A stretch of 64,000 bases of DNA from Candidatus Contendobacter odensis Run_B_J11 (lineage in GTDB: Bacteria > Pseudomonadota > Gammaproteobacteria > Competibacterales > Competibacteraceae): contig NZ_CBTK010000302.1 in NCBI RefSeq assembly GCF_000531125.1, positions 25,120 to 89,119 of the forward strand, given 5' to 3'. Under the pieces are notes generated by a model. That model made no database searches. It saw only the letters and a list, made by a program, of their open reading frames with translations, and was not told where the DNA came from. The translations under genes and the position numbers were made by a program. Of the stretch, positions 43,035-53,552 are shown piece after piece (the stretch's first letter is position 1; every line of letters begins with the position of its first letter).

Positions 43035-43430
43035 ATGAGCGATAGAGAGGATGAATCCCTGCCCAACAATCCCCCAGCGGAGAACCTTGAAACACATCAG
43101 CGGCGGGAGTTTCTGCTCAGCTTGGGTAAATGGTCGAAAGTGGTCATTGGCGGGGTGCTGCTGGGCGGGGTGTTGGCTCCCGGACAGCCCGCCAAGGCTT
43201 GGGGCAACCGGGGTGGCGGTGCTGGCCTTTGGTATAATTCCAGTCGCGGCTGGGGAGGATGGGCTGAACAACCGTGGGACTGGAACAACGGGCCACATTG
43301 GCGCGACCGGCCACGCTGGAACGACCGACCGTATTGGAACAACCGACCCCATTGGAATAATGACGATTGGTATAATCGTCACCCTTGGAACAACCGGAGC
43401 TGGTATAACCGGGACTGGTACAACCGCTGA
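43035..43430 (+). CDS. Tat-exported Trp-x-Asn repeat protein, candidate cyclophane RiPP precursor
   Basis: A 131-residue protein. Residues 21-55 form a twin-arginine signal (HQRREFLLSLGKW, hydrophobic stretch, then PAKA before W56). The mature part is made of Trp-x-(Asn/Asp) triplets: W56-G-N, W66-Y-N, W83-N-N, W89-R-D, W95-N-D, W101-N-N, W107-N-N, W112-Y-N, W118-N-N, W123-Y-N and W128-Y-N, often separated by Arg-Pro or Asp. An aromatic residue followed at +2 by Asn, Asp or Arg is the substrate motif of three-residue cyclophane (triceptide) systems such as XyeA and GrrA. A GGAG site inside an upstream ATG favours the start at 43035. The stop overlaps the start of the next gene. Modification is inferred. 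Confidence 0.75.
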   Translation: MSDREDESLPNNPPAENLETHQRREFLLSLGKWSKVVIGGVLLGGVLAPGQPAKAWGNRGGGAGLWYNSSRGWGGWAEQPWDWNNGPHWRDRPRWNDRPYWNNRPHWNNDDWYNRHPWNNRSWYNRDWYNR

Positions 43431-44251
43431 TGATGCCGACACTGATGAATGAATTCATTTACGATATTCCCGTTGAACAGCTTCCGATCTATCGGGGCAA
43501 CCACTTAATCCTTCGTACCCGCCATCCGGCGATACTCCCCGCGCTCTTGGCAGAGGAGAATCCAGATCACATTGTCGGGGTGCGACTGCTGTCTCTGGAG
43601 GCCGATTCCGAGGCGCTGAATGCCTGGGCGCCGGGACTGCCGCTGGATCTGGTTATGACCGATCCCGCCACCGAATTTCCCCTGCTGTACCGGCACACCA
43701 ACCTGCTCGACAACCATCCGGCACGGGTCGTGATCCCGGTTAGCCCAGGATTCGGCAAGGCGGTCAAGGTTGCCGTCGCGCTGGATTTCGCAGTGCTGCT
43801 GGAGGCAGGGCAACCCGAACCGGCGTTGATTGAGGAGCTGACGGAAGTGGTGACGTTCTATCTGCGCCAGCCGAGCGTTACCCAGCCGGTCGAATTTTTT
43901 CACAGCACACTGCTCGGCTTTTATCACGACGATCCGATGCCATTGTGGGTTGTGGTAGACGAAAATCCACGCTACCAACGCTATGTCACCGACGCCGGTA
44001 TCGAATGCCTGCCGGGGCGCTTGGCGAATGTTGAAGTGGCAGTTGCTCCCGACGCCCATCGGGAACACGAGATCGAGCAGGTGCTGGCAGCGAACGAGGA
44101 TTGCCAAAGCTGTGAGTTTCTGCGGAGTTGCGGCGGCTATTTTAAATGGCCACACCGCGATTACGACTGTGCCGGGATGAAGCGGCTGTTTGGTCTGCTG
44201 CAGGATGCCGCCGCCGAATTGCGTCGCGATCTTGATGCGGGACCGGCCTAG
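43430..44251 (+). CDS. SPASM-like cysteine-cluster protein lacking the radical SAM motif
   Basis: A 273-residue cytoplasmic protein. The C-terminus has C193, then CX2CX5C at 225-234 in the motif CQSCEFLRSCGGYFKWP, and C247 (YDCAG). This resembles a SPASM auxiliary iron-sulfur domain of peptide-modifying radical SAM enzymes, and LWVVVDENPRYQRYVTDAGIECLPGRL before it has the look of the linker in such enzymes. However, there is no cysteine before residue 193, so the SAM-binding CX3CX2C is absent. It starts at the overlapping ATG of the repeat protein's stop, so the two are coupled. It may be a pseudo-radical-SAM partner or scaffold. Confidence 0.75.
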   Translation: MMPTLMNEFIYDIPVEQLPIYRGNHLILRTRHPAILPALLAEENPDHIVGVRLLSLEADSEALNAWAPGLPLDLVMTDPATEFPLLYRHTNLLDNHPARVVIPVSPGFGKAVKVAVALDFAVLLEAGQPEPALIEELTEVVTFYLRQPSVTQPVEFFHSTLLGFYHDDPMPLWVVVDENPRYQRYVTDAGIECLPGRLANVEVAVAPDAHREHEIEQVLAANEDCQSCEFLRSCGGYFKWPHRDYDCAGMKRLFGLLQDAAAELRRDLDAGPA

Positions 44252-44261
44252 CGAATGTATT

Positions 44262-44324
44262 TCCCGCCGGCGTTGATCCCGGCGGGAGCAGTGGTTTTAA
44301 GCAACAGACCGTCGGTCTGGTTTT
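44262..44324. terminator. Two hairpins between convergent genes
   Basis: The first hairpin has 9-base arms TCCCGCCGG (44262-44270) and CCGGCGGGA (44279-44287). The second has arms CAGACC and GGTCTG (44305-44310 and 44314-44319) followed by G and four T residues. They lie between the SPASM-like gene and the minus-strand glycine-zipper gene and probably end transcription from the left. Confidence 0.65.
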
Positions 44325-44340
44325 AGCAGTGGTACCGCTG

Positions 44341-44565
44341 TTATTGCTTGTTCCGACCGTAAATGTTGCCTACGACGGCGCCCGCCGCACCGCCGATCAA
44401 CGCGCCGGTTCCGGCATTACCGCCGGACAAGCCACCGATGGCTGCGCCGCCCAGTGCGCCGATGGCCGCGCCGCTCATGGTACCTTGCTGGGTGGGCGTC
44501 ATGTTGGTGCAGCCCACGCTGAGTGCGAGCGCAGGAATCGCGAATAAATAACCAATCTTTTTCAT
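44341..44565 (-). CDS. Glycine-zipper lipoprotein
   Basis: A 74-residue lipoprotein. The signal peptide ends in a lipobox (LSVGC), and the mature part is a glycine zipper (GAAIGALGGAAIGGLSGGNAG, then GALIGGAAGAVVGNIYG). Such YMGG/OmpA-like proteins sit in the outer membrane. It follows the next gene by 3 bases on the same strand, so the two form an operon. The function is unknown. Confidence 0.88.
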   Translation of the reverse strand: MKKIGYLFAIPALALSVGCTNMTPTQQGTMSGAAIGALGGAAIGGLSGGNAGTGALIGGAAGAVVGNIYGRNKQ

Positions 44566-44568
44566 GAG

Positions 44569-45015
44569 TTACCCCTTTTTCGTCTTAGGCACGACCAGTT
44601 CGAACCAGATCACTTCGACAACAGGCCGCTGTTGGTGGTCTGGACTGGCCTTATAGTAGCCATCCACCAATTCCACGATTTGCGGTACGGTCATACCATC
44701 CAGGGATTTGACCAGATTGACGACGGTCGTGCGGTGCTTGGGACGGGGGCCGGCCAACTGGTACTCGATCATCGCCATATTCAGGATGCCGAGAATATAA
44801 GCCCGTTTCTCGGTCTCAGTGCCCTTCACCCAGTGTTCGCCGGTGGGAAGCAGCCATTCTTTTTTGGTCGAATCTGCGGCTTGCGCTGGCGGAGATGCGG
44901 TGGGCTTGGCAACAGGCGGCGCAGGGTCGGCGGCTTGAACCGTAGTCCAGCCCGCCAGGCCGGCAGTTAGGCCAATCACCAGCAACGTGGCCGCGAAACG
45001 CTGTTTTTTCAGCAT
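44569..45015 (-). CDS. Periplasmic protein of unknown function
   Basis: A 148-residue exported protein with a clear signal peptide (residues 1-28, ending VQA), a Pro/Ala-rich linker (about 29-50) and a helical domain with EWLLPTGEHWVKGTETEKRAYILGILNMAMIEYQ and VEVIWFELVVPKTKKG. The family is not recognised. It is upstream of the glycine-zipper lipoprotein in a two-gene operon; GGAGG lies 9 bases before the ATG. Confidence 0.75.
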   Translation of the reverse strand: MLKKQRFAATLLVIGLTAGLAGWTTVQAADPAPPVAKPTASPPAQAADSTKKEWLLPTGEHWVKGTETEKRAYILGILNMAMIEYQLAGPRPKHRTTVVNLVKSLDGMTVPQIVELVDGYYKASPDHQQRPVVEVIWFELVVPKTKKG

Positions 45016-45049
45016 AAATATCCTCCTTGGGAGGTTGTTGGGTTCAAAG

Positions 45050-45071
45050 AAAAAAGTCCCCTTCGTGGGGA
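45050..45071 (-). terminator. Rho-independent terminator after the six-helix membrane protein gene
   Basis: On the minus strand a TCCCC-ACGAA-GGGGA hairpin is followed by a run of T residues. It lies about 30 bases after the stop at 45100. Confidence 0.65.
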
Positions 45072-45099
45072 TAACCGGGTCGGCGCAGGTCTTTCATAG

Positions 45100-45708
45100 T
45101 TACCCTTCACTGGGGCGGGCTTTCCGTTCCTGCCAACGATTATATCCCCAGACCCCAACAAAATAGACGATGGCGATTCCGAAACCCATCCACATCAGCA
45201 GGGGCGCGAGGTTGGAAAAAGCCACATTGATAAGTCCGCCGGTGAGGATAAAGACCGCGACCACGCACAACCGCCAATCGTAGTAAATGCCAGCCAGAAA
45301 GGCGCTCAGCGCGATGGTGTAGGTCATCATGAAGCTGCCCTGCCGGTCATCGATCAGATCATAAATATTGTTGTGGCCCTCGGACAGCATATAGAGCAGA
45401 ACCGCCAGCGCACCCACCGCGCCCCAGTGCAGAATCTGATGCCCGACCAGACTCAGCCGCGATTTCAGGGTCGGCTCGACGTTGTTCCACTGGGTGAGAA
45501 TGCAGATTAGACAGAAGATCGGGATCAGCCCATGCCAGTACCAGCGGCTGGTATCCAGATCGTGGGTTGTGTAAGCGGCGCCGATCCAGGCCAGCACGAT
45601 CATGAGATAGAAACCAATATCTCTGGGGCGAAACAGCCGCCACAACAGGCTGGGTTTTGCTGGGGCTGGGGTCGGCGCTGAAGCTGGGGTCAATTCGGGT
45701 TCGGACAT
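45100..45708 (-). CDS. Six-helix inner-membrane protein of unknown function
   Basis: A 202-residue protein with a Pro/Ala-rich cytoplasmic start (about 1-22) and about six hydrophobic helices (near residues 32-50, 60-78, 92-112, 124-145, 146-166 and 170-192). The segment GHNNIYDLIDDRQGSFMMTYTIALSAFLAGIYYDWR is the most distinctive part. I do not recognise a named family. It is a single gene with its own terminator. Confidence 0.75.
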   Translation of the reverse strand: MSEPELTPASAPTPAPAKPSLLWRLFRPRDIGFYLMIVLAWIGAAYTTHDLDTSRWYWHGLIPIFCLICILTQWNNVEPTLKSRLSLVGHQILHWGAVGALAVLLYMLSEGHNNIYDLIDDRQGSFMMTYTIALSAFLAGIYYDWRLCVVAVFILTGGLINVAFSNLAPLLMWMGFGIAIVYFVGVWGYNRWQERKARPSEG

Positions 45709-45882
45709 GATAGTTTCCTTAGCGGAACTTGGTTTTTACGGTTGAATAACGCACAGTTTAGCGCATACCTCGCTGATGAAGCGCCCGGCGGCGGCCAGCA
45801 CCGCATCCCGCGCCTGATGGCGGGGAACGTGCGCACGATCAGGCAGACATGGAACTTCAGTGGATATGTCACTTCGGTAGCA

Positions 45883-46482
45883 TCAGGCGATCTGTTGTTC
45901 CTGGAACATCGCCAGCAGGACATCCAGTCGTTGGTGGGGTTCGGTCATCTCCAGCAGCGCCTGGCGGATGTGTAGCGGCAAGGGCAGCAATTCCGTCAGC
46001 CGGTTACCAATCCAGGCGGCGTCGCGCCAGTCCGGGGCAAGAAACCGGGCGTAGGGCACCAGGTTCTCCTGCTCCAGTAACTCGCGCAGAACCCGCACCA
46101 GCGGTTCATGACTGGGTAACGGGGGTAACACGGGATCGTCCGGCAGCCACAGTACTTGGCCGATCAACAGATTGTCAGGCTGAATCCGATGCCCGACCAC
46201 CCGCAAGCGCTGTACGCCCAGACCGATGACCCCAAGCAAACCATCCTCCAACGGGTCGAAATCCACGATGCGCGCCAAGGTGCCCACCGGGTGAATACTG
46301 ATCGGCTGACTACCTGCTTCGCTCCCTTCATAAATCATGACCACACCGAAACCGCTATCATTTTTCAAACAATGGCTCACCATATCCAGATAGCGGGGCT
46401 CGAAAATTTTCAGCGGCAACACCCCGCCAGGAAACAGCACGGTTTTTAGCGGAAATAACGGAAATTCCTGGGTGGCGATCAT
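45883..46482 (-). CDS. LON substrate-binding-domain protein
   Basis: A 199-residue protein made of the Lon N-terminal domain only: EFPLFPLKTVLFPGGVLPLKIFEPRYLDMVSHCLKND, then GFGVVMI, VGTLARIVDFDPLEDGLL and the helical end. It lacks the ATPase and protease domains. Such stand-alone proteins are common in gammaproteobacteria and their role is not established. It begins 6 bases after ubiX on the same strand and is likely cotranscribed with it. Confidence 0.9.
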   Translation of the reverse strand: MIATQEFPLFPLKTVLFPGGVLPLKIFEPRYLDMVSHCLKNDSGFGVVMIYEGSEAGSQPISIHPVGTLARIVDFDPLEDGLLGVIGLGVQRLRVVGHRIQPDNLLIGQVLWLPDDPVLPPLPSHEPLVRVLRELLEQENLVPYARFLAPDWRDAAWIGNRLTELLPLPLHIRQALLEMTEPHQRLDVLLAMFQEQQIA

Positions 46483-46488
46483 GGCGGT

Positions 46489-47127
46489 TCACCTTGGCTC
46501 CGGGCTTTCGCCCCAGCGTGGCAGCAGCATGTGAGAAATGTCGAGTTGGTCGAGAATGCGGGCGACGATAAAATCCACCAGTTCCATTGCCGTAGTCGGT
46601 CGGTAGTAGAAACCGGGATTGGTGGGGAGAATAACTGCGCCAGCGCGAGCCAGCCGCAGCATGTTTTCCAGGTGAATGACCGACAGCGGTGTTTCTCGCA
46701 GCGCCAGAATCAGCTTACGCCCTTCTTTGAGACTGACATCAGCGGCTCGTTCCAACAGGTTATCGCTGTTGCCATTGGCGATAGCCGCCAGTGCGCCAGT
46801 GGTGCAGGGACAAACCACCATCGCCTGAGCCAATGCCGAGCCACTGGCCGGCGGTGCGGTCCACTCGTCTTGGCCGTAAACCCGCAGTTGATCAGGATCG
46901 CAGCGGTAATGTTCGGTCAATACCCGTTGAATATCGCGTGGGCGACCGGGCAGATGCAGATCGGTTTCCATGTGGATGACGATCTGCGCTGCTTTCGAGA
47001 GCAGCAGTTGCACCGGCCACCCCGCTGTTAACAGGCATTGCAGCAAGCGTAGACCGTAATCGGCGCCGGACGCGCCGGTCATGCCAAGAATAATCGGGCG
47101 GAGCGCTGGCGGTTCGGGCATCGGCAT
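46489..47127 (-). CDS. ubiX: Flavin prenyltransferase UbiX
   Basis: Makes prenylated FMN, the cofactor of the UbiD decarboxylase in ubiquinone synthesis. The 212 residues contain the FMN-binding start ILGMTGASGADYGLRLLQ, ACPCSTG-like VVCPCTTGALAAIANG, LLERAADVSLKEGRKLILALRETPLS and a proline-rich end. The frame is open 50 codons further upstream, but the family begins near MPMPEPPALRPIILGMTG, so the ATG at 47127 is chosen. Confidence 0.94.
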   Translation of the reverse strand: MPMPEPPALRPIILGMTGASGADYGLRLLQCLLTAGWPVQLLLSKAAQIVIHMETDLHLPGRPRDIQRVLTEHYRCDPDQLRVYGQDEWTAPPASGSALAQAMVVCPCTTGALAAIANGNSDNLLERAADVSLKEGRKLILALRETPLSVIHLENMLRLARAGAVILPTNPGFYYRPTTAMELVDFIVARILDQLDISHMLLPRWGESPEPR

Positions 47128-47383
47128 ATGATCCAAGGCTGAGAGTTGAGGGCGACTTTTGGCACGACTATTGGTATGCGTCAAGGCAAAATGCAGTTTC
47201 TCATGTTGTTTTCGGCACTCCATTTGCCGCTCGCACTCCAGGTTTTCCCCGAAGTTGTTTTGATTTTCGGCGGACAATGGTTCGTATTGAAGTTACTGCT
47301 AATACGTTCCATTATTTGATGGCACCTTTATCGAGGGCGGTCATAAAAATCTTTTCCATTCCAAGAACAACGAGGACAACCGC

Positions 47384-49027
47384 ATGAACACCCATTCACA
47401 AACCGCCTACGAGGTGGGCTTAGGTAAAAATGCTGCCAATTTCGTAGCACTGACTCCGCTGACCTTTATCGAACGCGCTGCATCGGTTTATCCCAACCAC
47501 ATCGCAGTGGTGCATGGTTCCACCCGGCGTAGTTGGGCGCAAACCTATACCCGCTGCCGACGGCTGGCCTCGGCACTGCGCCAGCGCGGTATCGGCTTGG
47601 GCGATACGGTGGCAGCCATGTTGCCGAATATCCCGGAGATGTTTGAGCTGCACTTTGGTATACCGATGACCGGGGCGGTGCTGAACACCCTGAATATGCG
47701 GCTGGACGCCGAAACCATTGCGTTCATGCTTGAACACGGCGAAGCCAAGGTACTGATCACCGACCGCGAGTTTTCTGAAACCATTAGCAAAGCGCTGCGG
47801 CTGATCCAGATCCAGAAACGCCCGTTGGTCATTGATGTAGACGATCCACAATTTGTCGGTGGCGAAAAGCTGGGCGGGTTGGATTACGAGACGCTGCTGG
47901 CTGAAGGCGACCCGGAATTTGCCTGGCAACCGCCCGCTGACGAGTGGCAGGCTATTTCCCTGAACTATACTTCGGGCACCACCGGCAATCCTAAAGGTGT
48001 GGTTTACCATCATCGCGGCGCCTATCTGAACGCAATCTGCAATGCGATGGTGTGGGACATGGGTCTGCATCCGGTCTATCTGTGGACGCTGCCCATGTTT
48101 CATTGCAATGGCTGGTGCTTCCCGTGGACGCTAGCCGCCGCCGTGGGTACCAACATTTGCTTGCGCCAGGTTCGTGCCGATCTGGTGTTCGATCTGATCC
48201 GACAGGAGCAGGTCAATCACTTCTGCGGGGCGCCGATTGTGCTGAATCTGCTCAAGAACGCGCCGGATTCATTGAAAGCCGGTATTAGCCATGTCGTAAA
48301 AGTGATGACGGCTGGCGCGGCACCGCCAGCGGCAGTCATCGAGGGCATGGAACGAATGAATTTTGATGTCACCCATACCTATGGCCTGACCGAGACCTAC
48401 GGACCAGCGGTAGTGTGCGCTTGGCACGATCACTGGAATGAATTACCGCTGGAACAGCGGGCCGCGCTCAAGTCTCGCCAGGGGGTGCGTTATCCGATGC
48501 TGGAAGGGCTAATGGTTGCGAACGCCACGACCTTGGAACCGGTGTCGCAGGATGGCAAAACCATCGGCGAGATCTTCATGCGCGGTAACAACGTGATGAA
48601 AGGCTATCTCAAAAATCCCGCTGCCAGCGAGGAAGCCTTTGCGGGTGGCTGGTTTCACAGCGGCGATCTGGCGGTTTGGCATGAAGACGGCTATATCGAT
48701 ATCAAGGATCGATCCAAGGACATCATCATTTCCGGTGGCGAGAACATTTCTACTATCGAGGTTGAGGACGTACTGTACCGGCATCCGGCAGTCATGGAAG
48801 TGGCCGTGGTGGCGCGCCCCGACGAAAAATGGGGCGAAACACCGTGTGCTTTCGTAACCCTCAAATCAGGCATGGAACACGTCACTGAAGAAGAGATCAT
48901 CGGGTTTTGCCGCACTCAGTTGGCGCGGTTCAAAGTACCAAAAACCGTCATCTTCGGGCCGTTGCCCAAGACATCAACCGGCAAGATGCAGAAATATATC
49001 CTGCGCGAGCAGGCTAAACAGTTGTAA
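47384..49027 (+). CDS. Acyl-CoA synthetase (AMP-binding, AlkK/FadD-like)
   Basis: A 547-residue ANL-superfamily enzyme that activates a carboxylic acid to its CoA thioester. The P-loop is ISLNYTSGTTGNPKGVVYHHRG, the A5 motif is THTYGLTETYGP, the A7-A8 region is GWFHSGDLAVWHEDGYIDIKDRSKD, and the final lysine lies in PKTSTGKMQKYILR. The sequence resembles the medium/long-chain group that includes AlkK. The substrate cannot be read from the sequence. It is divergent from ubiX and ends 45 bases before the atp terminator. Confidence 0.92.
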   Translation: MNTHSQTAYEVGLGKNAANFVALTPLTFIERAASVYPNHIAVVHGSTRRSWAQTYTRCRRLASALRQRGIGLGDTVAAMLPNIPEMFELHFGIPMTGAVLNTLNMRLDAETIAFMLEHGEAKVLITDREFSETISKALRLIQIQKRPLVIDVDDPQFVGGEKLGGLDYETLLAEGDPEFAWQPPADEWQAISLNYTSGTTGNPKGVVYHHRGAYLNAICNAMVWDMGLHPVYLWTLPMFHCNGWCFPWTLAAAVGTNICLRQVRADLVFDLIRQEQVNHFCGAPIVLNLLKNAPDSLKAGISHVVKVMTAGAAPPAAVIEGMERMNFDVTHTYGLTETYGPAVVCAWHDHWNELPLEQRAALKSRQGVRYPMLEGLMVANATTLEPVSQDGKTIGEIFMRGNNVMKGYLKNPAASEEAFAGGWFHSGDLAVWHEDGYIDIKDRSKDIIISGGENISTIEVEDVLYRHPAVMEVAVVARPDEKWGETPCAFVTLKSGMEHVTEEEIIGFCRTQLARFKVPKTVIFGPLPKTSTGKMQKYILREQAKQL

Positions 49028-49071
49028 TGATTGGCTCACAACCTCCGTGTCGGCCTATCCAACACCCCAAC

Positions 49072-49098
49072 AAAAAGGCCGTGGCAGTCGCCACGGCC
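49072..49098 (-). terminator. Rho-independent terminator of the atp operon
   Basis: A perfect 9-base stem GGCCGTGGC/GCCACGGCC with a 4-base loop. Read on the minus strand it is followed by five T residues, about 57 bases after the atpC stop. Confidence 0.88.
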
Positions 49099-49154
49099 CA
49101 ACGGGGAATCAATGTTGTTGTTATTAGTCTGTAAGCGCACCAAATCTACTGAAT

Positions 49155-49583
49155 CTAGCCTGACTTACGCAGCCGGCGCATCTTCTCGATGGTCTGCAAC
49201 TGCGCAATGGCCTCGGCCAGTTCAGCCTTGGCTCTGGCGAAGTCAAACTCGCTACGACTGTCGGCGATAACCTGTTCAGCCCGTTGCTTGGCAGTCTGTG
49301 CGGCGACCTCGTCCAAATCCCTGGCTCGCTCGGCAGTGTCGGACAGGATAGTCACTACATGTGGTTGAACCTCTAGCATTCCCCCCGACACATAGAACAA
49401 TTGCTCCTCGCCGCCCTGGAGCTGAAGCCGAACCTGGCCCGGCTTTAACCGCGTCAGCAATTGGCTGTGGCGCGGTAAAATGCCTAATTCACCTAATTCA
49501 CCCGGCGCAGTCACCATCTCCACCGGGCCGGAGAACAACTCCTTCTCCGCACTGACGATATCAACGTGCAGTGTCATGGCCAT
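49155..49583 (-). CDS. atpC: F-type ATP synthase epsilon subunit
   Basis: Central-stalk subunit of 142 residues that couples and regulates F1. The N-terminal beta-sandwich ([64 protein letters not shown]) and the C-terminal helical hairpin are complete. It is the last gene of the operon. Confidence 0.96.
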   Translation of the reverse strand: MAMTLHVDIVSAEKELFSGPVEMVTAPGELGELGILPRHSQLLTRLKPGQVRLQLQGGEEQLFYVSGGMLEVQPHVVTILSDTAERARDLDEVAAQTAKQRAEQVIADSRSEFDFARAKAELAEAIAQLQTIEKMRRLRKSG

Positions 49584-49655
49584 GATGCGTCCTCTTATCG
49601 GTTGTGAATGGAATGCGGTTCTGGTGATATTTCACCGACCTGAACCGCCATTCCA

Positions 49656-51056
<1,401 letters not shown>

Positions 51057-51101
51057 TCACCGCACGCCCGCTCTCGGCGAGAACAGGCGTTTACCGCGAC
51101 C

Positions 51102-51965
51102 TTACACCGCCGCAGCACCGCCCACGATCTCGGACAGCTCCTGGGTGATCGATGCCTGCCGGGCCTTGTTGTAGATCAGTTGCAACTCGTCGATGAGGGC
51201 ACCCGCATTGTCCGATGCGCTCTTCATGGCCACCATACGGGCCGCCATCTCGCAGGCGACGTTCTCCACCAAGGACTGATAGACGACGGACTCGCCGTAA
51301 CGCCGGAGCAGTAACTCGATCAATTCCTTGGGGTCAGGTTCGTAGATGTAGTCCCAGCGATGCTGAGGCGCAGTATCCTTCACTTCGGCGGTGATGGGCA
51401 CCAACTGCTCGATCCTGGGCTTCTGGGTCATGGTGTTGACGAATTCGTTGTACACCAAGTGAACAGCATCAACCCGTCCCTCGGTGAACGCATCAGCCAT
51501 CACCTTGACCGGCCCCAGCACATCTTCAAAGCGGGGTGCGTCGCCCAAGTGGGCAACATGAGCCACGACATTACCCTTGAGCCGCCGGAAAAACTGGAAC
51601 GCCTTGGTGCCGATAGTACAGAGATCAACCTCGACCCCTTGACCCCGCCATTGCTGCATGGCGGCGATGGTGGCCTTGAACAGGTTGGTGTTCAGGCCAC
51701 CGCACAGGCCGCGATCCGTCGAGATCACGATCAATCCAACCCGCTTCACCTCGCGTTCTATCAGCCCCGGGCTACGATACTCGGTATGGGCATGGGCCAG
51801 GTGCGAGATGACGTTACGAATCTTGCTCGCATAGGGCCGAGCCGCTCGCATGCGCTCCTGTGCCTTGCGCATTTTGCTCGCCGCCACCATTTCCATGGCT
51901 TTGGTGATCTTTTGAGTACTTTTAATACTCTTGATTTTGGTTCGTATCTCTTTGGCACCGGCCAT
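51102..51965 (-). CDS. atpG: F-type ATP synthase gamma subunit
   Basis: Rotor shaft of F1, 287 residues. The N-terminal helix ([36 protein letters not shown]), the [11 protein letters not shown] motif and the C-terminal helix ([37 protein letters not shown]) are intact. It lies 12 bases after atpA. Confidence 0.98.
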   Translation of the reverse strand: MAGAKEIRTKIKSIKSTQKITKAMEMVAASKMRKAQERMRAARPYASKIRNVISHLAHAHTEYRSPGLIEREVKRVGLIVISTDRGLCGGLNTNLFKATIAAMQQWRGQGVEVDLCTIGTKAFQFFRRLKGNVVAHVAHLGDAPRFEDVLGPVKVMADAFTEGRVDAVHLVYNEFVNTMTQKPRIEQLVPITAEVKDTAPQHRWDYIYEPDPKELIELLLRRYGESVVYQSLVENVACEMAARMVAMKSASDNAGALIDELQLIYNKARQASITQELSEIVGGAAAV

Positions 51966-51977
51966 GCTGACACCCGT

Positions 51978-53537
51978 TTAACCGACGTAGTTGGCCTTGA
52001 AATCTTCCGCGATCTTCTTCAAGCCCGCTTCGATTTCATCGTTTAAGTCACCGGTCGCATTGATCTTGGCGATCAATTCGGCATAGTGCATCCGCGCATG
52101 AGCTAATAATCCGGCTTCAAAAGCGCCAATCTTGTTCAGCGCGATATCATCCAGATAACCTCGCTCTACCGCGAACAGCGAAACACCCATTTCAGCGACT
52201 GACATCGGCGAGTACTGCTTCTGCTTCATCAACTCGGTAACCCGCTGACCGCGCTCAAGCTGTTTGCGGGTCGTCTCGTCGAGGTCAGAAGCGAACTGGG
52301 CGAATGCCGCCAACTCACGATACTGCGCCAAAGCCAGCCGGATACCACCGCCCAGTTTCTTGATGATCTTGGTCTGAGCAGCGCCGCCAACGCGGGATAC
52401 TGACAGGCCAGGATTGATGGCAGGGCGGATGCCGGCGTTGAACAGATCCGTCTCCAGATAAATCTGACCGTCCGTGATCGAGATCACGTTAGTCGGCACG
52501 AATGCGGATACGTCACCAGCTTGAGTTTCGATCACCGGCAGCGCGGTCAGTGAACCCGTTTTCCCCTTCACCGCACCGTTGGTCAGGCGCTCGACCTCTT
52601 CCGCGTTGATACGGGACGCCCGTTCCAGCAACCGCGAATGCAGATAGAACACGTCGCCGGGGAACGCTTCGCGGCCCGGTGGCCGACGCAGCAACAACGA
52701 CACTTGCCGGTACGCCACGGCCTGCTTGGACAGATCGTCATAGATGATCAGGGCGTCTTCGCCCCGGTCGCGGAAATACTCGCCCATGGAGCAGCCGGAA
52801 TAGGGCGCGATAAACAGCATGGCGGCTGATTCGGAAGCGCTGGCGGCAACCACGATGGTGTGATCCATCGCACCATGCTCTTCCAACTTGCGTACCACGT
52901 TGGCAATCGAAGAATTCTTCTGGCCGATTGCGACATAGATACACTTAATGCCGGTGCCTTTCTGGTTGATGATCGCGTCAATCGCTACCGCCGTTTTACC
53001 GGTTTGGCGATCACCGATGATCAATTCGCGCTGGCCGCGTCCAATCGGGACCATGGCATCAATCGCCTTGAGTCCGGTTTGTACCGGCTGACTCACCGAT
53101 TGCCGTTCGATCACGCCTGGCGCGATCTTTTCAATCGGTGCGGTCAAGTCGGTACCAATAGGCCCCTTACCATCAATCGGATGGCCCAAGGCATTAACCA
53201 CCCGCCCCAGTAGCGCCTCACCGACCGGCACCTCCAGGATGCGCCCGGTGCAGAGTGCTTTATCACCTTCAGATAGATGCTCGAAGTCGCCCAGAATCAC
53301 CGAGCCGACGGAATCGCGCTCCAGATTCATGGACAGGCCGTAGGTGACCGGATCGCCTTCCCGGGGTGCCGGGAACTCGATCATTTCACCCTGCATTACA
53401 TTGTCAAGGCCGTAGATCCGAGCGATACCGTCAGCCAAACTAACAATAGTGCCTTCGGTGCGTGCTTCGGCAACCGCCTGATAACTGTGCAGGCGTTGCC
53501 GAATCAGATCACTGATTTCGGAGGGTTTGAGTTGCAT
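51978..53537 (-). CDS. atpA: F-type ATP synthase alpha subunit
   Basis: Non-catalytic nucleotide-binding F1 subunit, 519 residues. Features: LNPSEIS-like start ([16 protein letters not shown]), P-loop GDRQTGKT, the conserved [17 protein letters not shown] and the C-terminal domain. It lies 15 bases after atpH. Confidence 0.98.
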   Translation of the reverse strand: MQLKPSEISDLIRQRLHSYQAVAEARTEGTIVSLADGIARIYGLDNVMQGEMIEFPAPREGDPVTYGLSMNLERDSVGSVILGDFEHLSEGDKALCTGRILEVPVGEALLGRVVNALGHPIDGKGPIGTDLTAPIEKIAPGVIERQSVSQPVQTGLKAIDAMVPIGRGQRELIIGDRQTGKTAVAIDAIINQKGTGIKCIYVAIGQKNSSIANVVRKLEEHGAMDHTIVVAASASESAAMLFIAPYSGCSMGEYFRDRGEDALIIYDDLSKQAVAYRQVSLLLRRPPGREAFPGDVFYLHSRLLERASRINAEEVERLTNGAVKGKTGSLTALPVIETQAGDVSAFVPTNVISITDGQIYLETDLFNAGIRPAINPGLSVSRVGGAAQTKIIKKLGGGIRLALAQYRELAAFAQFASDLDETTRKQLERGQRVTELMKQKQYSPMSVAEMGVSLFAVERGYLDDIALNKIGAFEAGLLAHARMHYAELIAKINATGDLNDEIEAGLKKIAEDFKANYVG

Positions 53538-53552
53538 AAAGCGGTATTCCCC

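Noticed and set aside
43265..43430. Short TGGAACAACCG-like tandem repeats, considered as a non-coding repeat array
   Set aside because: The repeats are explained by the Trp-Asn-Asn-Arg-Pro coding units of a gene with a good start site and signal peptide.
45742..45975. Plus-strand open frame between the membrane protein and LON-domain genes
   Set aside because: No motif or ribosome-binding site, and it runs into the LON-domain gene on the opposite strand.
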